The notes beneath the pieces were generated by a model. The model searched no databases. It was not told the origin of the DNA and worked only from the letters and a program-made list of their open reading frames with translations. A stretch of DNA of 64,000 bases, taken from assembly GCA_900540935.1 (NCBI GenBank), contig UQHW01000001.1, forward strand, positions 1 through 64,000. Reading direction: 5' to 3'. Positions 51,518 through 64,000 of this stretch are shown piece by piece. The DNA comes from an uncultured Collinsella sp. Lineage in GTDB: Bacteria; Actinomycetota; Coriobacteriia; Coriobacteriales; Coriobacteriaceae. Numbering within the stretch: position 1 is the stretch's first letter; each line of letters begins with the position of its first letter. Position numbers and translations under genes: made by a program.

Positions 51518-52594
51518 TTACGAATAGACGATGGTAAAGGGCTCTTTCGTTTCGGTATCCCCTGTTGATGTATACCTCACAATTTCAAGGGTTACCGAGA
51601 CAACTTGATCGACATCAATCAACTTCGTTGGCACCCAGATGTTCTCTCCGCTATTGCGCCCATAAGAAAAATATAAGTTGAACACCCCTGCGTCGTCATC
51701 TTCGATAATCTGCTCCGATCCATCCTTGTAGCTGACGGTCAGCTTATTATCAACTGCTTCATAGCCCAAATCATCGATGTGCGTCTGGATGGAAAACGGG
51801 CTAATCTCAAGAGGCGAGTCACCGGAGCGGAGTTCCTTTGTATCGACGTACGCTCCAATATTGAACTCGGGTGTCGACGCCTCAAACCGCCTCGCACTCT
51901 CACCTTCACCCTCGGTCCAATGGATATTCCAGGTGACAGCATGTTGCAAATCTCGCTCGCGATCCATAGCGGCAAAGTACATCGTGCCATTAATGACAGT
52001 ATCGCTTGATGTGTCCTTATCAATTGTGCTGCGTGTGTCAGGCCATTCCTCGCCGAACTTCATATCGGGCGTGCCGATGCCCTGCTCTTCTTCACCATAG
52101 AGAACAAGTTCGCCAATCTCTGCTGCTGGCTTGTAGTAGTTAACTCCATTTGGATTGGACAACGTAAACGTCACGGCTCCGCAGCCGTTTTGGTCGATTG
52201 CCATCTCATGGATATCAAGCGTATAGCCGTTGCCCTCGACGGACAGATTAACCTCCTGGACTGCGCCTTCCAGGCTTTGGGGCGCGATGCCATCGCCAAA
52301 CTCTCTGGTGTAGGTATATTTAGTTCCCGATGAGCCGCCGTTGGTCCAGGTAATGGAATCCCCGTTGCCGTGGTTTCCCCAGGCAGAGGCAAAATAGCTG
52401 GAATTGACGAAGGCGTAGGCGACCCCTCCGGTCGCCAGCACTCCGGCAAGGCATCCGATCACGGCAACATACAGAGGCTTCGCGTGACCCTTTCGGCGAA
52501 GCGGCTCACCAGCAGCGGCATAAAGAACACGGTCAGCAAGATCGCTATCGGCTTGGACGGACTCGAAGGCCTGCTTGATTTGATTGGATTTCAC
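51518..52594 (-). CDS. Membrane-anchored anti-sigma-like protein with large exported domain
   Basis: GTG start at 52594 lies 6 nt after AGAGGAGG and overlaps the sigma gene by 50 bp. The 358-residue protein has a short cytoplasmic N-terminus (1-40), one membrane segment (about 41-62, LYVAVIGCLAGVLATGGVAY) and a predicted extracytoplasmic domain of nearly 300 residues rich in beta-strand-like sequence and acidic residues. Position and topology suggest it is the anti-sigma partner of the ECF factor. It resembles DUF4179-type proteins of Gram-positives, but I cannot confirm the family. No zinc-binding HxxxCxxC motif is present. Confidence 0.7.
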   Translation of the reverse strand: MKSNQIKQAFESVQADSDLADRVLYAAAGEPLRRKGHAKPLYVAVIGCLAGVLATGGVAYAFVNSSYFASAWGNHGNGDSITWTNGGSSGTKYTYTREFGDGIAPQSLEGAVQEVNLSVEGNGYTLDIHEMAIDQNGCGAVTFTLSNPNGVNYYKPAAEIGELVLYGEEEQGIGTPDMKFGEEWPDTRSTIDKDTSSDTVINGTMYFAAMDRERDLQHAVTWNIHWTEGEGESARRFEASTPEFNIGAYVDTKELRSGDSPLEISPFSIQTHIDDLGYEAVDNKLTVSYKDGSEQIIEDDDAGVFNLYFSYGRNSGENIWVPTKLIDVDQVVSVTLEIVRYTSTGDTETKEPFTIVYS

Positions 52595-53063
52595 GGTCGC
52601 CCTCCTCTAGGATGAACTTGAGCTTCGATCTGCCGCGAGCCAAACGCGTTCGAACAGTCGCGGCTGGCACATGCAATAACTCGGCAATCTCTGAGGTCGA
52701 AAAGCCCAGATAGTAATAGAGCATGATGGGAACACGGAATCGTTCCGGAAGTCGCATAACGTCTGACAAGACCGCCTTGGTCTCATCCTGCGCCGCCGAA
52801 AGCGAATCGGCCAGGTTCTCAATATCCTCCACACGCCTCCATGGCTTTCGAAAGAGCGATTTGCATTCATTGATCGTGACCCGGATAAGCCAGCGACGAA
52901 GATGTTCCCAACTTTCAAAGTGTCCATCGCTTTTAAGCAACTTAAGAAAGACATCTTGGGCAATATCGTCGGCATCGGCACGATCGCGCAGGTACGTCAA
53001 TGCGATTCGAAACACGACATCCCGGTGATCTTCGACCGCCTGTCTAAATGCCTGTTCTTCCAT
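52545..53063 (-). CDS. ECF-type RNA polymerase sigma factor
   Basis: ATG at 53063 (MEEQAFRQAVEDHRDVVFR) follows GGGAGG at 5 nt. The 172-residue protein has sigma region 2 (about 5-70, YLRDRADADDIAQDVFLKLL, then WLIRVTINECKSLFR) and region 4 (about 105-155, LPERFRVPIMLYYYLGFSTSEIAELLHVPAATVRTRLARGR). It belongs to the broad SigW/RpoE-like ECF type. The overlap with the next gene indicates coupled production with its presumed anti-sigma partner. Confidence 0.92.
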   Translation of the reverse strand: MEEQAFRQAVEDHRDVVFRIALTYLRDRADADDIAQDVFLKLLKSDGHFESWEHLRRWLIRVTINECKSLFRKPWRRVEDIENLADSLSAAQDETKAVLSDVMRLPERFRVPIMLYYYLGFSTSEIAELLHVPAATVRTRLARGRSKLKFILEEGDREIQSNQAGLRVRPSR

Positions 53064-53228
53064 AATCACCTCCCGGTGACGTTAATGATTCTTGCTGAGG
53101 CCCTCACCATAGATACGCTTTGACCGAACGAAATGTTTCAAATTCAAGCAGGAATAACCTACCAAAAAACCCTGCCCCTTATTGGCAAGGGATCGACGGA
53201 ACGCAACAGGTTGAGCATACGCAAGCGA

Positions 53229-53328
53229 GCGGCCCCCAGAGCGTACAAGGTGGCATGAAAAAGGCAGGGCATTGACCTTTTGGTCATGCCCTGCCTTTTG
53301 AATGACAGATTGTAGCTCTGGGGGCCGC
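53229..53328 (-). terminator. rpoC terminator nested in a 14-bp inverted repeat
   Basis: An inner hairpin (AAAGGCAGGGCATGACC-type stem, 53258-53300, followed by TTTTTCATG on the minus strand) is enclosed by the perfect pair GCGGCCCCCAGAGC / GCTCTGGGGGCCGC (53229-53242, 53315-53328). It lies 45-145 bp downstream of the rpoC stop. Confidence 0.75.
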
Positions 53329-53372
53329 GCAGCGACGGAGATCGCCGCCGTTCGTTAGAACGGCGGAACTAG

Positions 53373-57848
<4,476 letters not shown>

Positions 57849-57854
57849 AGTCAA

Positions 57855-60800
57855 CTACTCCTTATCAGTGGTCGTGGCGGCGACAGCCTCGGGTGCCTCG
57901 GCGGTCTCGGCATCCTGGGCCTCGACGTCGGCGTCAACGCCGGCGAGCGCAGCCAGGTCGTCGAGGGCAGAGGTCTCCTCGGCGGTCACAGGGGCGGAGG
58001 CGTCCTCGTCGGCATCGTGCATGGGCTCGATGTCCAGCGCGAGGGAGCGAATCTCCTTGACGAGAACCTTGAAGGACTCGGGGATACCCGGGACCGGGAC
58101 GTTCTCGCCCTTGACGATGGACTCGTAGGTCTTGACGCGGCCCACGGTATCGTCGGACTTGACGGTCAGGATCTCCTGCAGGACGTTGGAAGCACCGTAC
58201 GCGTACAGTGCCCAAACTTCCATCTCACCGAAGCGCTGGCCGCCGAACTGGGCCTTGCCGCCCAGAGGCTGCTGGGTAACCAGGCTGTAAGGGCCGGTCG
58301 AACGGGCGTGGATCTTGTCGTCGACCATGTGGCCGAGCTTGAGGATGTAGGACGTACCCACGGTAATGGGCTCGCGGAACTCCTCGCCGGTGCGGCCGTC
58401 GAACAGGCGGGTCTTGCCGCGCTCGTCAAGCTGGGTGACGAACTCGGGGCGCATGTGATCACCAAAGGCAGCGGTGGCCTTGTTGAGCATGTTCTTGTTG
58501 GCACGACGAATGACCTCGGCGATCTCGTCCTCCTTGGCGCCGTCGAAGACAGGCGTGGCGGTGAAGAACGGACCGGGGACGTACTTATCGGAGTCGGCCT
58601 GCTCAGTATCCCAACCGCAGGCAGCAGCCCAGCCAAGGTGGCACTCGAGCAGCTGGCCGACGTTCATACGCGAAGGAACGCCCAGCGGGTTGAGGATAAC
58701 GTCGATCGGGGTACCGTCAGCCATGTAGGGCATGTCCTCGACCGGCAGAACGTTACAGATAACACCCTTGTTGCCGTGGCGGCCGGCGATCTTATCGCCC
58801 TGCTGGATCTTACGACGCTGAGCGACGTAGACGCGCACCTGCTCGTTGACGCCGGGGGCCAGGTCGTCGCCGTTCTCGCGGCTAAAGCGGACGACGTCGA
58901 TGACGCGGCCGTAAGCGCCGTGAGGCATCTTAAGGGAGGTGTCGCGGACGTCGTGGGCCTTGGCACCGAAGATGGCGCGCAGCAGGCGCTCCTCGGCGGT
59001 CAGAGCGCTCTCGCCCTTAGGCGTGACCTTGCCGACCAGGATGTCGCCAGGGCCGACCTCGGCGCCGATGCGGATGATGCCGTCCTCGTCGAGGTTGGCA
59101 AGCATGTCCTCGGAGAGGTTCGGGATCTCGCGGGTGATCTCCTCGGGGCCGAGCTTGGTGTCGCGGGCATCGATCTCGTGACGGGTGATGTTGATGGTCG
59201 TCAGCAGGTCCTCGGCCACCAGGCGCTCGGACACGACGATACCGTCCTCGTAGTTGAAGCCTTCCCACGGCATGTAGGCCACGGTGAGGTTCTGGCCCAG
59301 CGCGAGCTCGCCGTGATCGGTCGAAGGACCGTCGGCCAGAGGCTCGCCCTGCTCAACGGTGTCACCGACACGCACGAGCGGACGGTGGTTGATGCAGGTG
59401 GACTGGTTGGAACGCTGGTACTTGGCCAGGTGATACTCGTCCATGCCGCCGGCATGCTTGACGATGATCTTGGCGGCGTCGGCAAAGATGACCTCGCCGG
59501 CGTTCTTGGCCAGGGTGACCTCGCCGGAGTCCAGGGCGGCGCGACGCTCCATGCCGGTACCGACATAGGGAGCGGCGGGGTGAACCAGCGGCACGGCCTG
59601 ACGCTGCATGTTAGCGCCCATGAGCGTACGCTTAGCGTCGTCGTGCTCGAGGAACGGGATCAGCGTGGCTGCGACGGAGAGCATCTGACGCGGCGAGACG
59701 TCCATGTAGTCGACATCCTCGACGGGCACGTCGGCGGGGGCGCCGAAGGAGCCGTCGAAGTCGCGGGTACGGGCGATCACGGTGTGCGGACGGACGAGCT
59801 TGCCCTCGGCATCGGTCGTGATGAACTCGTTGGTCTTGGGATCGAGCGGCGTGTTGGCCGGCGCGATGACGTGCTTCTCTTCCTCGTCAGCGGTCATCCA
59901 GTCGATCTGGTCGGTGGCAACGCCGTTCTCGACGCGACGGAACGGGGCCTCGATGAAGCCGTACTCGTTCACGCGGGCATAGAGGGCGAGCGAGCCGATC
60001 AGGCCGATGTTGGGGCCTTCGGGGGTCTCGATCGGGCACATGCGGCTGTAGTGCGAGTTGTGAACGTCGCGGACGGCCGTCGGCACGTTGGTGCGGCGGC
60101 TGGAGCCGGACTTGTGGCCGGCAAGACCGCCAGGGCCGAGTGCGGACAGACGACGCTTGTGGGTCAGACCGGTCAGGGGGTTCGCCTGGTCCATGAACTG
60201 CGAGAGCTGCGAGGAACCGAAGAACTCCTTGATGGAGGCCACGATCGGGCGGATGTTGATGAGCGACTGCGGGGTGATCTCGTCGATGTCCTGGGAGCTC
60301 ATGCGCTCACGGACGACGCGCTCCATACGGCTCATGCCGATACGGAACTGGTTGGCGACGAGCTCGCCGACGGTGCGGATGCGGCGGTTGCCGAAGTGGT
60401 CGATGTCGTCGACCTTGAAGCCCTGCTCGCCGGCAGCGAGGGACAGCAGGTAACGCAGCGTCGCGACGATATCCTCGTCGGTGAGCACCGTGACCTCTTC
60501 CTCGGTGGTGAGGTTGAGCTTCTTGTTGACCTTGTAACGACCGACGCGGGCCAGATCGTAGCGCTGCGGGTTAAAGAGCAGGCCCTCGAGCAGGCTGCGG
60601 GAAGCGTCCACGGTGGGAGGCTCGCCCGGGCGCAGGCGACGGTAGATCTCGATGAGGGCGTCCTCGCGAGTGAGGGCGGTGTCGCGCTCCAGGGTGCGCT
60701 TGATCACATCGGAGTTGCCGAGCAGCTCGATGATGTCGTCGTTGGTGACGGCGATGCCAAGGGCGCGCAGGAACATCGTGGCGCTCTGCTTGCGCTTACG

Positions 60801-61346
60801 GTCGATGGAGACCATGAGCTGGTCGCGCTTGTCGACCTCGAACTCAAGCCAGGCACCGCGGGACGGGATGATCTGGGCCTTGTAGATCTGCTTGCCCGAA
60901 TCCATCTCGGAGCTGTAGTACACACCCGGGGAACGGACGAGCTGCGAGACGACGATACGCTCGGTACCGTTGATGATGAAGGTACCCTGATCGGTCATCA
61001 TGGGGAAGTCGCCCATGAAGACGAGCTGCTCCTTGATCTCGCCGGTCTCCTTGTTGGTGAGACGGACGTCGGTCAGAAGCGGAGCCTGATAGGTCATATC
61101 CTTCTCGCGGCACTCCTCGACGGTGTGCGCGGGGTCGCCGAACTGATGCTCGCCGAAGGTAACCTCGAGAACATGGTTCTGGCTCTGGATGGGGCTGGAT
61201 TCCTTGAACGCCTCACGAAGGCCCTCGTCCTTAAAACGCTCAAAGGATTCCCTTTGAACAGAGATAAGGTTGGGGAGCTCCATGGCCTCCGGGATTTTCC
61301 CGAAGCTGACGCGCTTGCGCTCAGTGGCAGTGTATGCGTAGGTCAC
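57855..61346 (-). CDS. rpoB: RNA polymerase beta subunit
   Basis: The 1163-residue protein is complete. The rifampicin-binding cluster (377-408, [20 protein letters not shown] then [11 protein letters not shown]) has sensitive-type residues at Asp386, His396 and Ser401. The C-terminal part has KFGDKHAGRHG-type ([12 protein letters not shown]) and [19 protein letters not shown] motifs. The last 60 residues are Ala/Asp-rich and variable. The stop codon TAG directly abuts rpoC. Its leader (61347 onward) contains a hairpin TGGCGAAGC / GCCTCGCCA. Confidence 0.97.
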   Translation of the reverse strand: MTYAYTATERKRVSFGKIPEAMELPNLISVQRESFERFKDEGLREAFKESSPIQSQNHVLEVTFGEHQFGDPAHTVEECREKDMTYQAPLLTDVRLTNKETGEIKEQLVFMGDFPMMTDQGTFIINGTERIVVSQLVRSPGVYYSSEMDSGKQIYKAQIIPSRGAWLEFEVDKRDQLMVSIDRKRKQSATMFLRALGIAVTNDDIIELLGNSDVIKRTLERDTALTREDALIEIYRRLRPGEPPTVDASRSLLEGLLFNPQRYDLARVGRYKVNKKLNLTTEEEVTVLTDEDIVATLRYLLSLAAGEQGFKVDDIDHFGNRRIRTVGELVANQFRIGMSRMERVVRERMSSQDIDEITPQSLINIRPIVASIKEFFGSSQLSQFMDQANPLTGLTHKRRLSALGPGGLAGHKSGSSRRTNVPTAVRDVHNSHYSRMCPIETPEGPNIGLIGSLALYARVNEYGFIEAPFRRVENGVATDQIDWMTADEEEKHVIAPANTPLDPKTNEFITTDAEGKLVRPHTVIARTRDFDGSFGAPADVPVEDVDYMDVSPRQMLSVAATLIPFLEHDDAKRTLMGANMQRQAVPLVHPAAPYVGTGMERRAALDSGEVTLAKNAGEVIFADAAKIIVKHAGGMDEYHLAKYQRSNQSTCINHRPLVRVGDTVEQGEPLADGPSTDHGELALGQNLTVAYMPWEGFNYEDGIVVSERLVAEDLLTTINITRHEIDARDTKLGPEEITREIPNLSEDMLANLDEDGIIRIGAEVGPGDILVGKVTPKGESALTAEERLLRAIFGAKAHDVRDTSLKMPHGAYGRVIDVVRFSRENGDDLAPGVNEQVRVYVAQRRKIQQGDKIAGRHGNKGVICNVLPVEDMPYMADGTPIDVILNPLGVPSRMNVGQLLECHLGWAAACGWDTEQADSDKYVPGPFFTATPVFDGAKEDEIAEVIRRANKNMLNKATAAFGDHMRPEFVTQLDERGKTRLFDGRTGEEFREPITVGTSYILKLGHMVDDKIHARSTGPYSLVTQQPLGGKAQFGGQRFGEMEVWALYAYGASNVLQEILTVKSDDTVGRVKTYESIVKGENVPVPGIPESFKVLVKEIRSLALDIEPMHDADEDASAPVTAEETSALDDLAALAGVDADVEAQDAETAEAPEAVAATTTDKE

Positions 61347-61609
61347 CAGGTTTTTCCTCCTTCACGGAAATGCTCGGTGGGTTGGCGAGGCATAGCTTCG
61401 CCAGTTATCGCAACCTAATAGTTTATCAGGTACCGACCGTTGAGCAAGAAAAGCCTTGACGCGATTGAGTTTTTGGAGTAGCAAAGTTTTTCGACAGAAA
61501 ATGCGCAGGTAGATGTGTGCGTATCGAACATTTGTTCATATGATTTCTGTGAACGAAGCCGAGGATGCACGCCTTTGACGGCGGAACGGAGGAAAGGCAA
61601 CAGCACGCA
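61347..61609. other. rpoB leader and promoter region
   Basis: On the minus strand TTGCTC and TAAACT, 16 bp apart at about 61425-61446, are a weak promoter candidate, followed by a hairpin TGGCGAAGC-TAT-GCCTCGCCA and an AAGGAGG site. The rest, up to the galU terminator, is AT-richer than its surroundings and has no gene. Confidence 0.35.
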
Positions 61610-61643
61610 TAAAAAACGGGTGCAGACCGAAGCCTGCACCCGT
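61610..61643 (-). terminator. galU terminator
   Basis: ACGGGTGCAG / CTGCACCCGT with an 8-nt loop is followed by TTTTTTATG on the minus strand, 20 bp after the galU stop. Confidence 0.85.
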
Positions 61644-61663
61644 AAATATCGATGCCCGAAGGC

Positions 61664-62572
61664 TTACTTGCGCATCAAGCCGCCGCGCTCGTCGATGGCG
61701 TCCCAGAAAGCGTCGGCGAAGCGAGGATCGCTTGCGGCCATGAGGGCGTTGGTGGCCATCCAACCAGAGGGCGTGCCAGTGTCATAGCCCGAAAGCGGGT
61801 CGATGACGACGGCGTACATGGCCTCGCGGTCGAGCGAGCGGGCCATGGCGTCGGTGAGCTGGATCTCGCCGCCCTTGCCGGCCTGCTGATCGGCGAGCAG
61901 GTCCATGACCAGCGGGCTCAGCAGATAACGGCCGACGATGTACAGGTTTGAGGGAGCCGCCTCGGGGGCAGGCTTCTCAACCAGACCGCCGATACGCCAG
62001 ACAGCGCCCGGCTCGGCATCGGCGACATTCTCGAAGCCCTCGAGCGAGCCCACGCGGTCGCCGGCGATAACGCCATAACGGCTGACTTCCTCGGGAGCGC
62101 ACGCGGCGACGGCGATAACGGAAGCGCCACCGTGCTCCTTAGAGACGGCGAGCATCTTGTCGCAGATGTCGCGGTTAGGCACAACGTAGTCGCCCAGAAG
62201 AACCAGGAAGTTCTCCCCTGCCACGGCGTCGGCGGCAGAGCGAATGGCGTGGCCGAGGCCCTTGGGCTCGTACTGGTAGCGGAAGTCGACCGGCATGCCA
62301 CCCGCATGGGCGACGGCGTCGGCGTAAGCGTTCTTGCCGCGCTCGCGCAGCAGGTTCTCGAGCGAGCGATCGGGCTGGAAGTAGTTCAGCAGCTCGGGCT
62401 TGCCGGGAGAAGTAACGATGATGGCATCGTCGACCTCCTCGGGGTCGAGCGCCTCCTCAACGACATACTGGATGACCGGCTTGTCGAGAACCGGCAGCAT
62501 CTCTTTGGGGGTGCACTTGGTGCCAGGCAGAAAACGCGTGCCAAGACCGGCGGCGGGGATGATTGCCTTCAT
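61664..62572 (-). CDS. galU: UTP-glucose-1-phosphate uridylyltransferase
   Basis: ATG at 62572 (MKAIIPAAGLGTRFLPG) is chosen from homology, with AAAGGA at a rather long distance. The 302-residue enzyme has the nucleotide-binding signature GLGTRFLPGTKCTPKEMLPV, the EPKGLGHAI motif and VEKP. It makes UDP-glucose for cell-envelope polysaccharides. It sits between rplL and rpoB, where those genes are normally adjacent, with its own promoter and terminator. Confidence 0.94.
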   Translation of the reverse strand: MKAIIPAAGLGTRFLPGTKCTPKEMLPVLDKPVIQYVVEEALDPEEVDDAIIVTSPGKPELLNYFQPDRSLENLLRERGKNAYADAVAHAGGMPVDFRYQYEPKGLGHAIRSAADAVAGENFLVLLGDYVVPNRDICDKMLAVSKEHGGASVIAVAACAPEEVSRYGVIAGDRVGSLEGFENVADAEPGAVWRIGGLVEKPAPEAAPSNLYIVGRYLLSPLVMDLLADQQAGKGGEIQLTDAMARSLDREAMYAVVIDPLSGYDTGTPSGWMATNALMAASDPRFADAFWDAIDERGGLMRK

Positions 62573-62668
62573 GTTATTCAAGGATCCTTTCGCAGGCGCA
62601 AAAGCGCCCCATGCGTGCGGCACACAGCCGCAGACCAAATTGCGATACCCAAGCATCTTACCGCTGGA

Positions 62669-62696
62669 ACTATATGTCACTACAAGGCAGAGACAA
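62669..62696 (-). promoter_or_regulatory. galU promoter
   Basis: On the minus strand TTGTCT (-35) and TATAGT (-10) are 16 bp apart, about 100 bp before the galU start. The 249 bp between the rplL terminator and galU contain no other feature I can see. Confidence 0.5.
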
Positions 62697-62821
62697 TTCT
62701 TCAGCAGGTCAACGCAAATTATTGCTCGAATGGTGCAATTTTATTGCCCAACGGCAGGACACCCGATACGACGCAAATCACAGAACATGGCAGTTTGAGC
62801 AACCGATGTTGAGGGACCGAA

Positions 62822-62859
62822 AAACAAAAAAGACGGGGCTCGCAATGCGAACCCCGTCT
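62822..62859 (-). terminator. Terminator of rplJ-rplL
   Basis: AGACGGGGTTCGC / GCGAGCCCCGTCT (minus strand) with a short loop is followed by TTTTTTGTTTTTC, 28 bp after the rplL stop. It separates rplJL from galU and rpoBC. Confidence 0.85.
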
Positions 62860-62886
62860 GCAAAGAAATCTGGCGAGAAAGCCTGA

Positions 62887-63264
62887 TTACTTGAGGGTGA
62901 CAGCAGCGCCAGCAGCCTCGAGCTTCTCCTTGGCAGCCTCGGCGTCCTCCTTCTTGGCACCCTCGAGAACAGCCTTGGGAGCGCCCTCGACGACCTCCTT
63001 GGCCTCCTTCAGGCCAAGGTTGGTGAGCTCACGGACGGCCTTGATGACCTGGATCTTGTTGTCGCCGAAGCCCTCGAGCACGACGTCAAACTCGGTCTTC
63101 TCCTCGGCCTCAGCAGCGCCAGCAGCGGGAGCGGCGACAACAGCGGCAGGAGCAGCGGCGGAAACGCCGAAGGTGTCCTCGATAGCCTTGACGAGCTCGG
63201 AAGCCTCGAGAAGGGTCATTTCCTTAAGAGCATCGATGATCTCATCGGTGGTAAGCTTAGCCAT
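62887..63264 (-). CDS. rplL: 50S ribosomal protein L7/L12
   Basis: ATG at 63264 ([20 protein letters not shown]) follows GAAAGGAC. The 125-residue stalk protein has the N-terminal dimer region, an Ala-rich hinge (about 36-55) and the C-terminal domain with [20 protein letters not shown]. It recruits translation factors. Confidence 0.97.
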   Translation of the reverse strand: MAKLTTDEIIDALKEMTLLEASELVKAIEDTFGVSAAAPAAVVAAPAAGAAEAEEKTEFDVVLEGFGDNKIQVIKAVRELTNLGLKEAKEVVEGAPKAVLEGAKKEDAEAAKEKLEAAGAAVTLK

Positions 63265-63366
63265 TTCTAAGTCCTTTCGGTTTCCGTGCGGATGCACGGA
63301 GATCAGTTAAAACACGGCGCGAATGCGCCAGGGGTGCGGCGTTGCCGCCGCGGGTGAAAACAGCGA

Positions 63367-63888
63367 CTAGGCTGCCTTCTGCTCGGAGACCTGCTGGATC
63401 GAACGAGCGAGACCAGAGGAAACGCCGTTGACGCAGACAGCGATGTCGCGAGCGAAACCGGAGATGAGACCGGCGATCTGGCCGAGAAGCTGATCCTTGG
63501 TGGGCAGCTCGGCGATAGCCTTAACATCATCAGCGGAAACGGCCTTGCCGTCGGAGATACCGCCCTTGATCTCAAGGACGCCCTTGGACTTAGCGGAGAA
63601 GTCCTTAAGGGCCTTAGCGGCCTCGACCGGCTCGGACTCGTAGAACACATAAGCGACGGGGCCGGCGAGAATCTCGTCGAGCTCGGGCTGCTCCTGGTTC
63701 TTGAGAGCGATCTTGACCAGGTTGTTCTTGTAGACCTTCATCTCGGCGCCGCACTCGCGAAGCTGATGACGCAGCTCCTGAGCCTGCTTAACCGTCAGAC
63801 CGTTGTAGTTGACGACGAACAGACCGGCGTTCTCGGCGATACGGGACTCGATCTCTGCAACCTTGTCGATTTTGTACTGCTGGGGCAT
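63367..63888 (-). CDS. rplJ: 50S ribosomal protein L10
   Basis: The 173-residue L10 has YNGLTVKQAQELRHQLRECG, KVYKNNLVKIAL and a C-terminal helix that anchors L7/L12 dimers. It is the likely translational autoregulator of rplJ-rplL through the leader upstream. AGGAGG precedes the ATG. Confidence 0.97.
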   Translation of the reverse strand: MPQQYKIDKVAEIESRIAENAGLFVVNYNGLTVKQAQELRHQLRECGAEMKVYKNNLVKIALKNQEQPELDEILAGPVAYVFYESEPVEAAKALKDFSAKSKGVLEIKGGISDGKAVSADDVKAIAELPTKDQLLGQIAGLISGFARDIAVCVNGVSSGLARSIQQVSEQKAA

Positions 63889-63936
63889 GAATTACACCTC
63901 CTCGAATTCTTTCCGGGCACGGTCCGCCACAAGGAC

Positions 63937-63990
63937 GTGACGGGGGCATGTCCAAAAAGAAAGCCCCCGCGCTGCATGAGCGACGGGGGC
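63937..63990 (-). promoter_or_regulatory. rplJ leader attenuator or upstream terminator
   Basis: On the minus strand GCCCCCGTCGC / GCGCGGGGGC (63990-63963) is followed by TTTCTTTTT (63962-63954), a terminator-type hairpin 64 nt upstream of rplJ. A second GCCCCCGTC (63947-63939) lies after it and could pair with the same GCGGGGGC. It is either the terminator of the gene beyond the window or an L10-leader attenuator. Confidence 0.5.
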
Positions 63991-64000
63991 GAGAAGACAT

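Overview
The window looks like a chromosome segment of a gut Coriobacteriia actinobacterium, most likely Collinsella. The reasons are high GC content, an actinobacterial-type fused AccDA and FabK-dependent type II fatty-acid synthesis operon, a selenium-type purine-degradation cluster, mannose-family PTS genes and the ribosomal/RNA polymerase gene order. The genus is inferred from gene content and sequence character, not from a database search. Almost everything is on the minus strand. Only the YheO-type regulator, the U32 protein, the pseudouridine synthase and birA are intact plus-strand genes.

Accessory and metabolic half (1-27.8 kb). 76-849: a truncated DUF4143 ATPase with five 23-bp iterons in front of it. 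1.0-11.4 kb: an anaerobic purine/urate module (NCS2 permease, ssnA, ygfK, a four-cluster ferredoxin, xdhD), divergent from a PAS-HTH regulator. 11.5-15.4 kb: ridA, a U32/RlhA-like gene and an RluA-type pseudouridine synthase, followed by tandem palindromes. 15.8-17.6 kb: a DeoR regulator and a Gfo/Idh/MocA dehydrogenase. 18.07-18.5 kb: an IS200/IS605 left end fused to a degV fragment. 18.6-26.1 kb: a LevR-like regulator, EIIB-C-D-A of a mannose/levan PTS, a GH172 enzyme and a ROK fructokinase, plausibly for fructan-derived difructose or arabinan sugars. 26.3-27.1 kb: an mtnN remnant joined to an IS3 remnant.

Housekeeping half (27.8-64 kb). In transcription order (right to left) this reads rplJ-rplL / galU / rpoB-rpoC / sigma-anti-sigma pair / rpsL-rpsG-fusA-rpsJ / (birA divergent) / fabH-acpP-fabK-fabD-fabG-fabF-accB-fabZ-accC-accDA / PTS EIIC / CDF transporter / histidine phosphatase / rplC-D-W-B, rpsS, rplV, rpsC, rplP, rpmC, rpsQ, rplN, rplX. 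This is the ancestral rplJL-rpoBC-str-S10-spc order and strand, interrupted by unrelated blocks and cut off after rplX; no tuf is present.

The most unusual sequence structure is non-coding. Upstream of both rplC and rpsL lies a giant hairpin with a nearly identical core of about 67 nt. The two cores are enclosed by perfect but mutually unrelated inverted repeats of 28 and 37 bp. Other non-coding signals are an 80-bp-period array of three palindromes, a scattered family of small hairpins with a GGGGACAG core and varying complementary arms, structured leaders in ribosomal operons, intercistronic hairpins in the purine operon and a Fur-box-like site on the purine promoter. No tRNA, rRNA or CRISPR array was seen.
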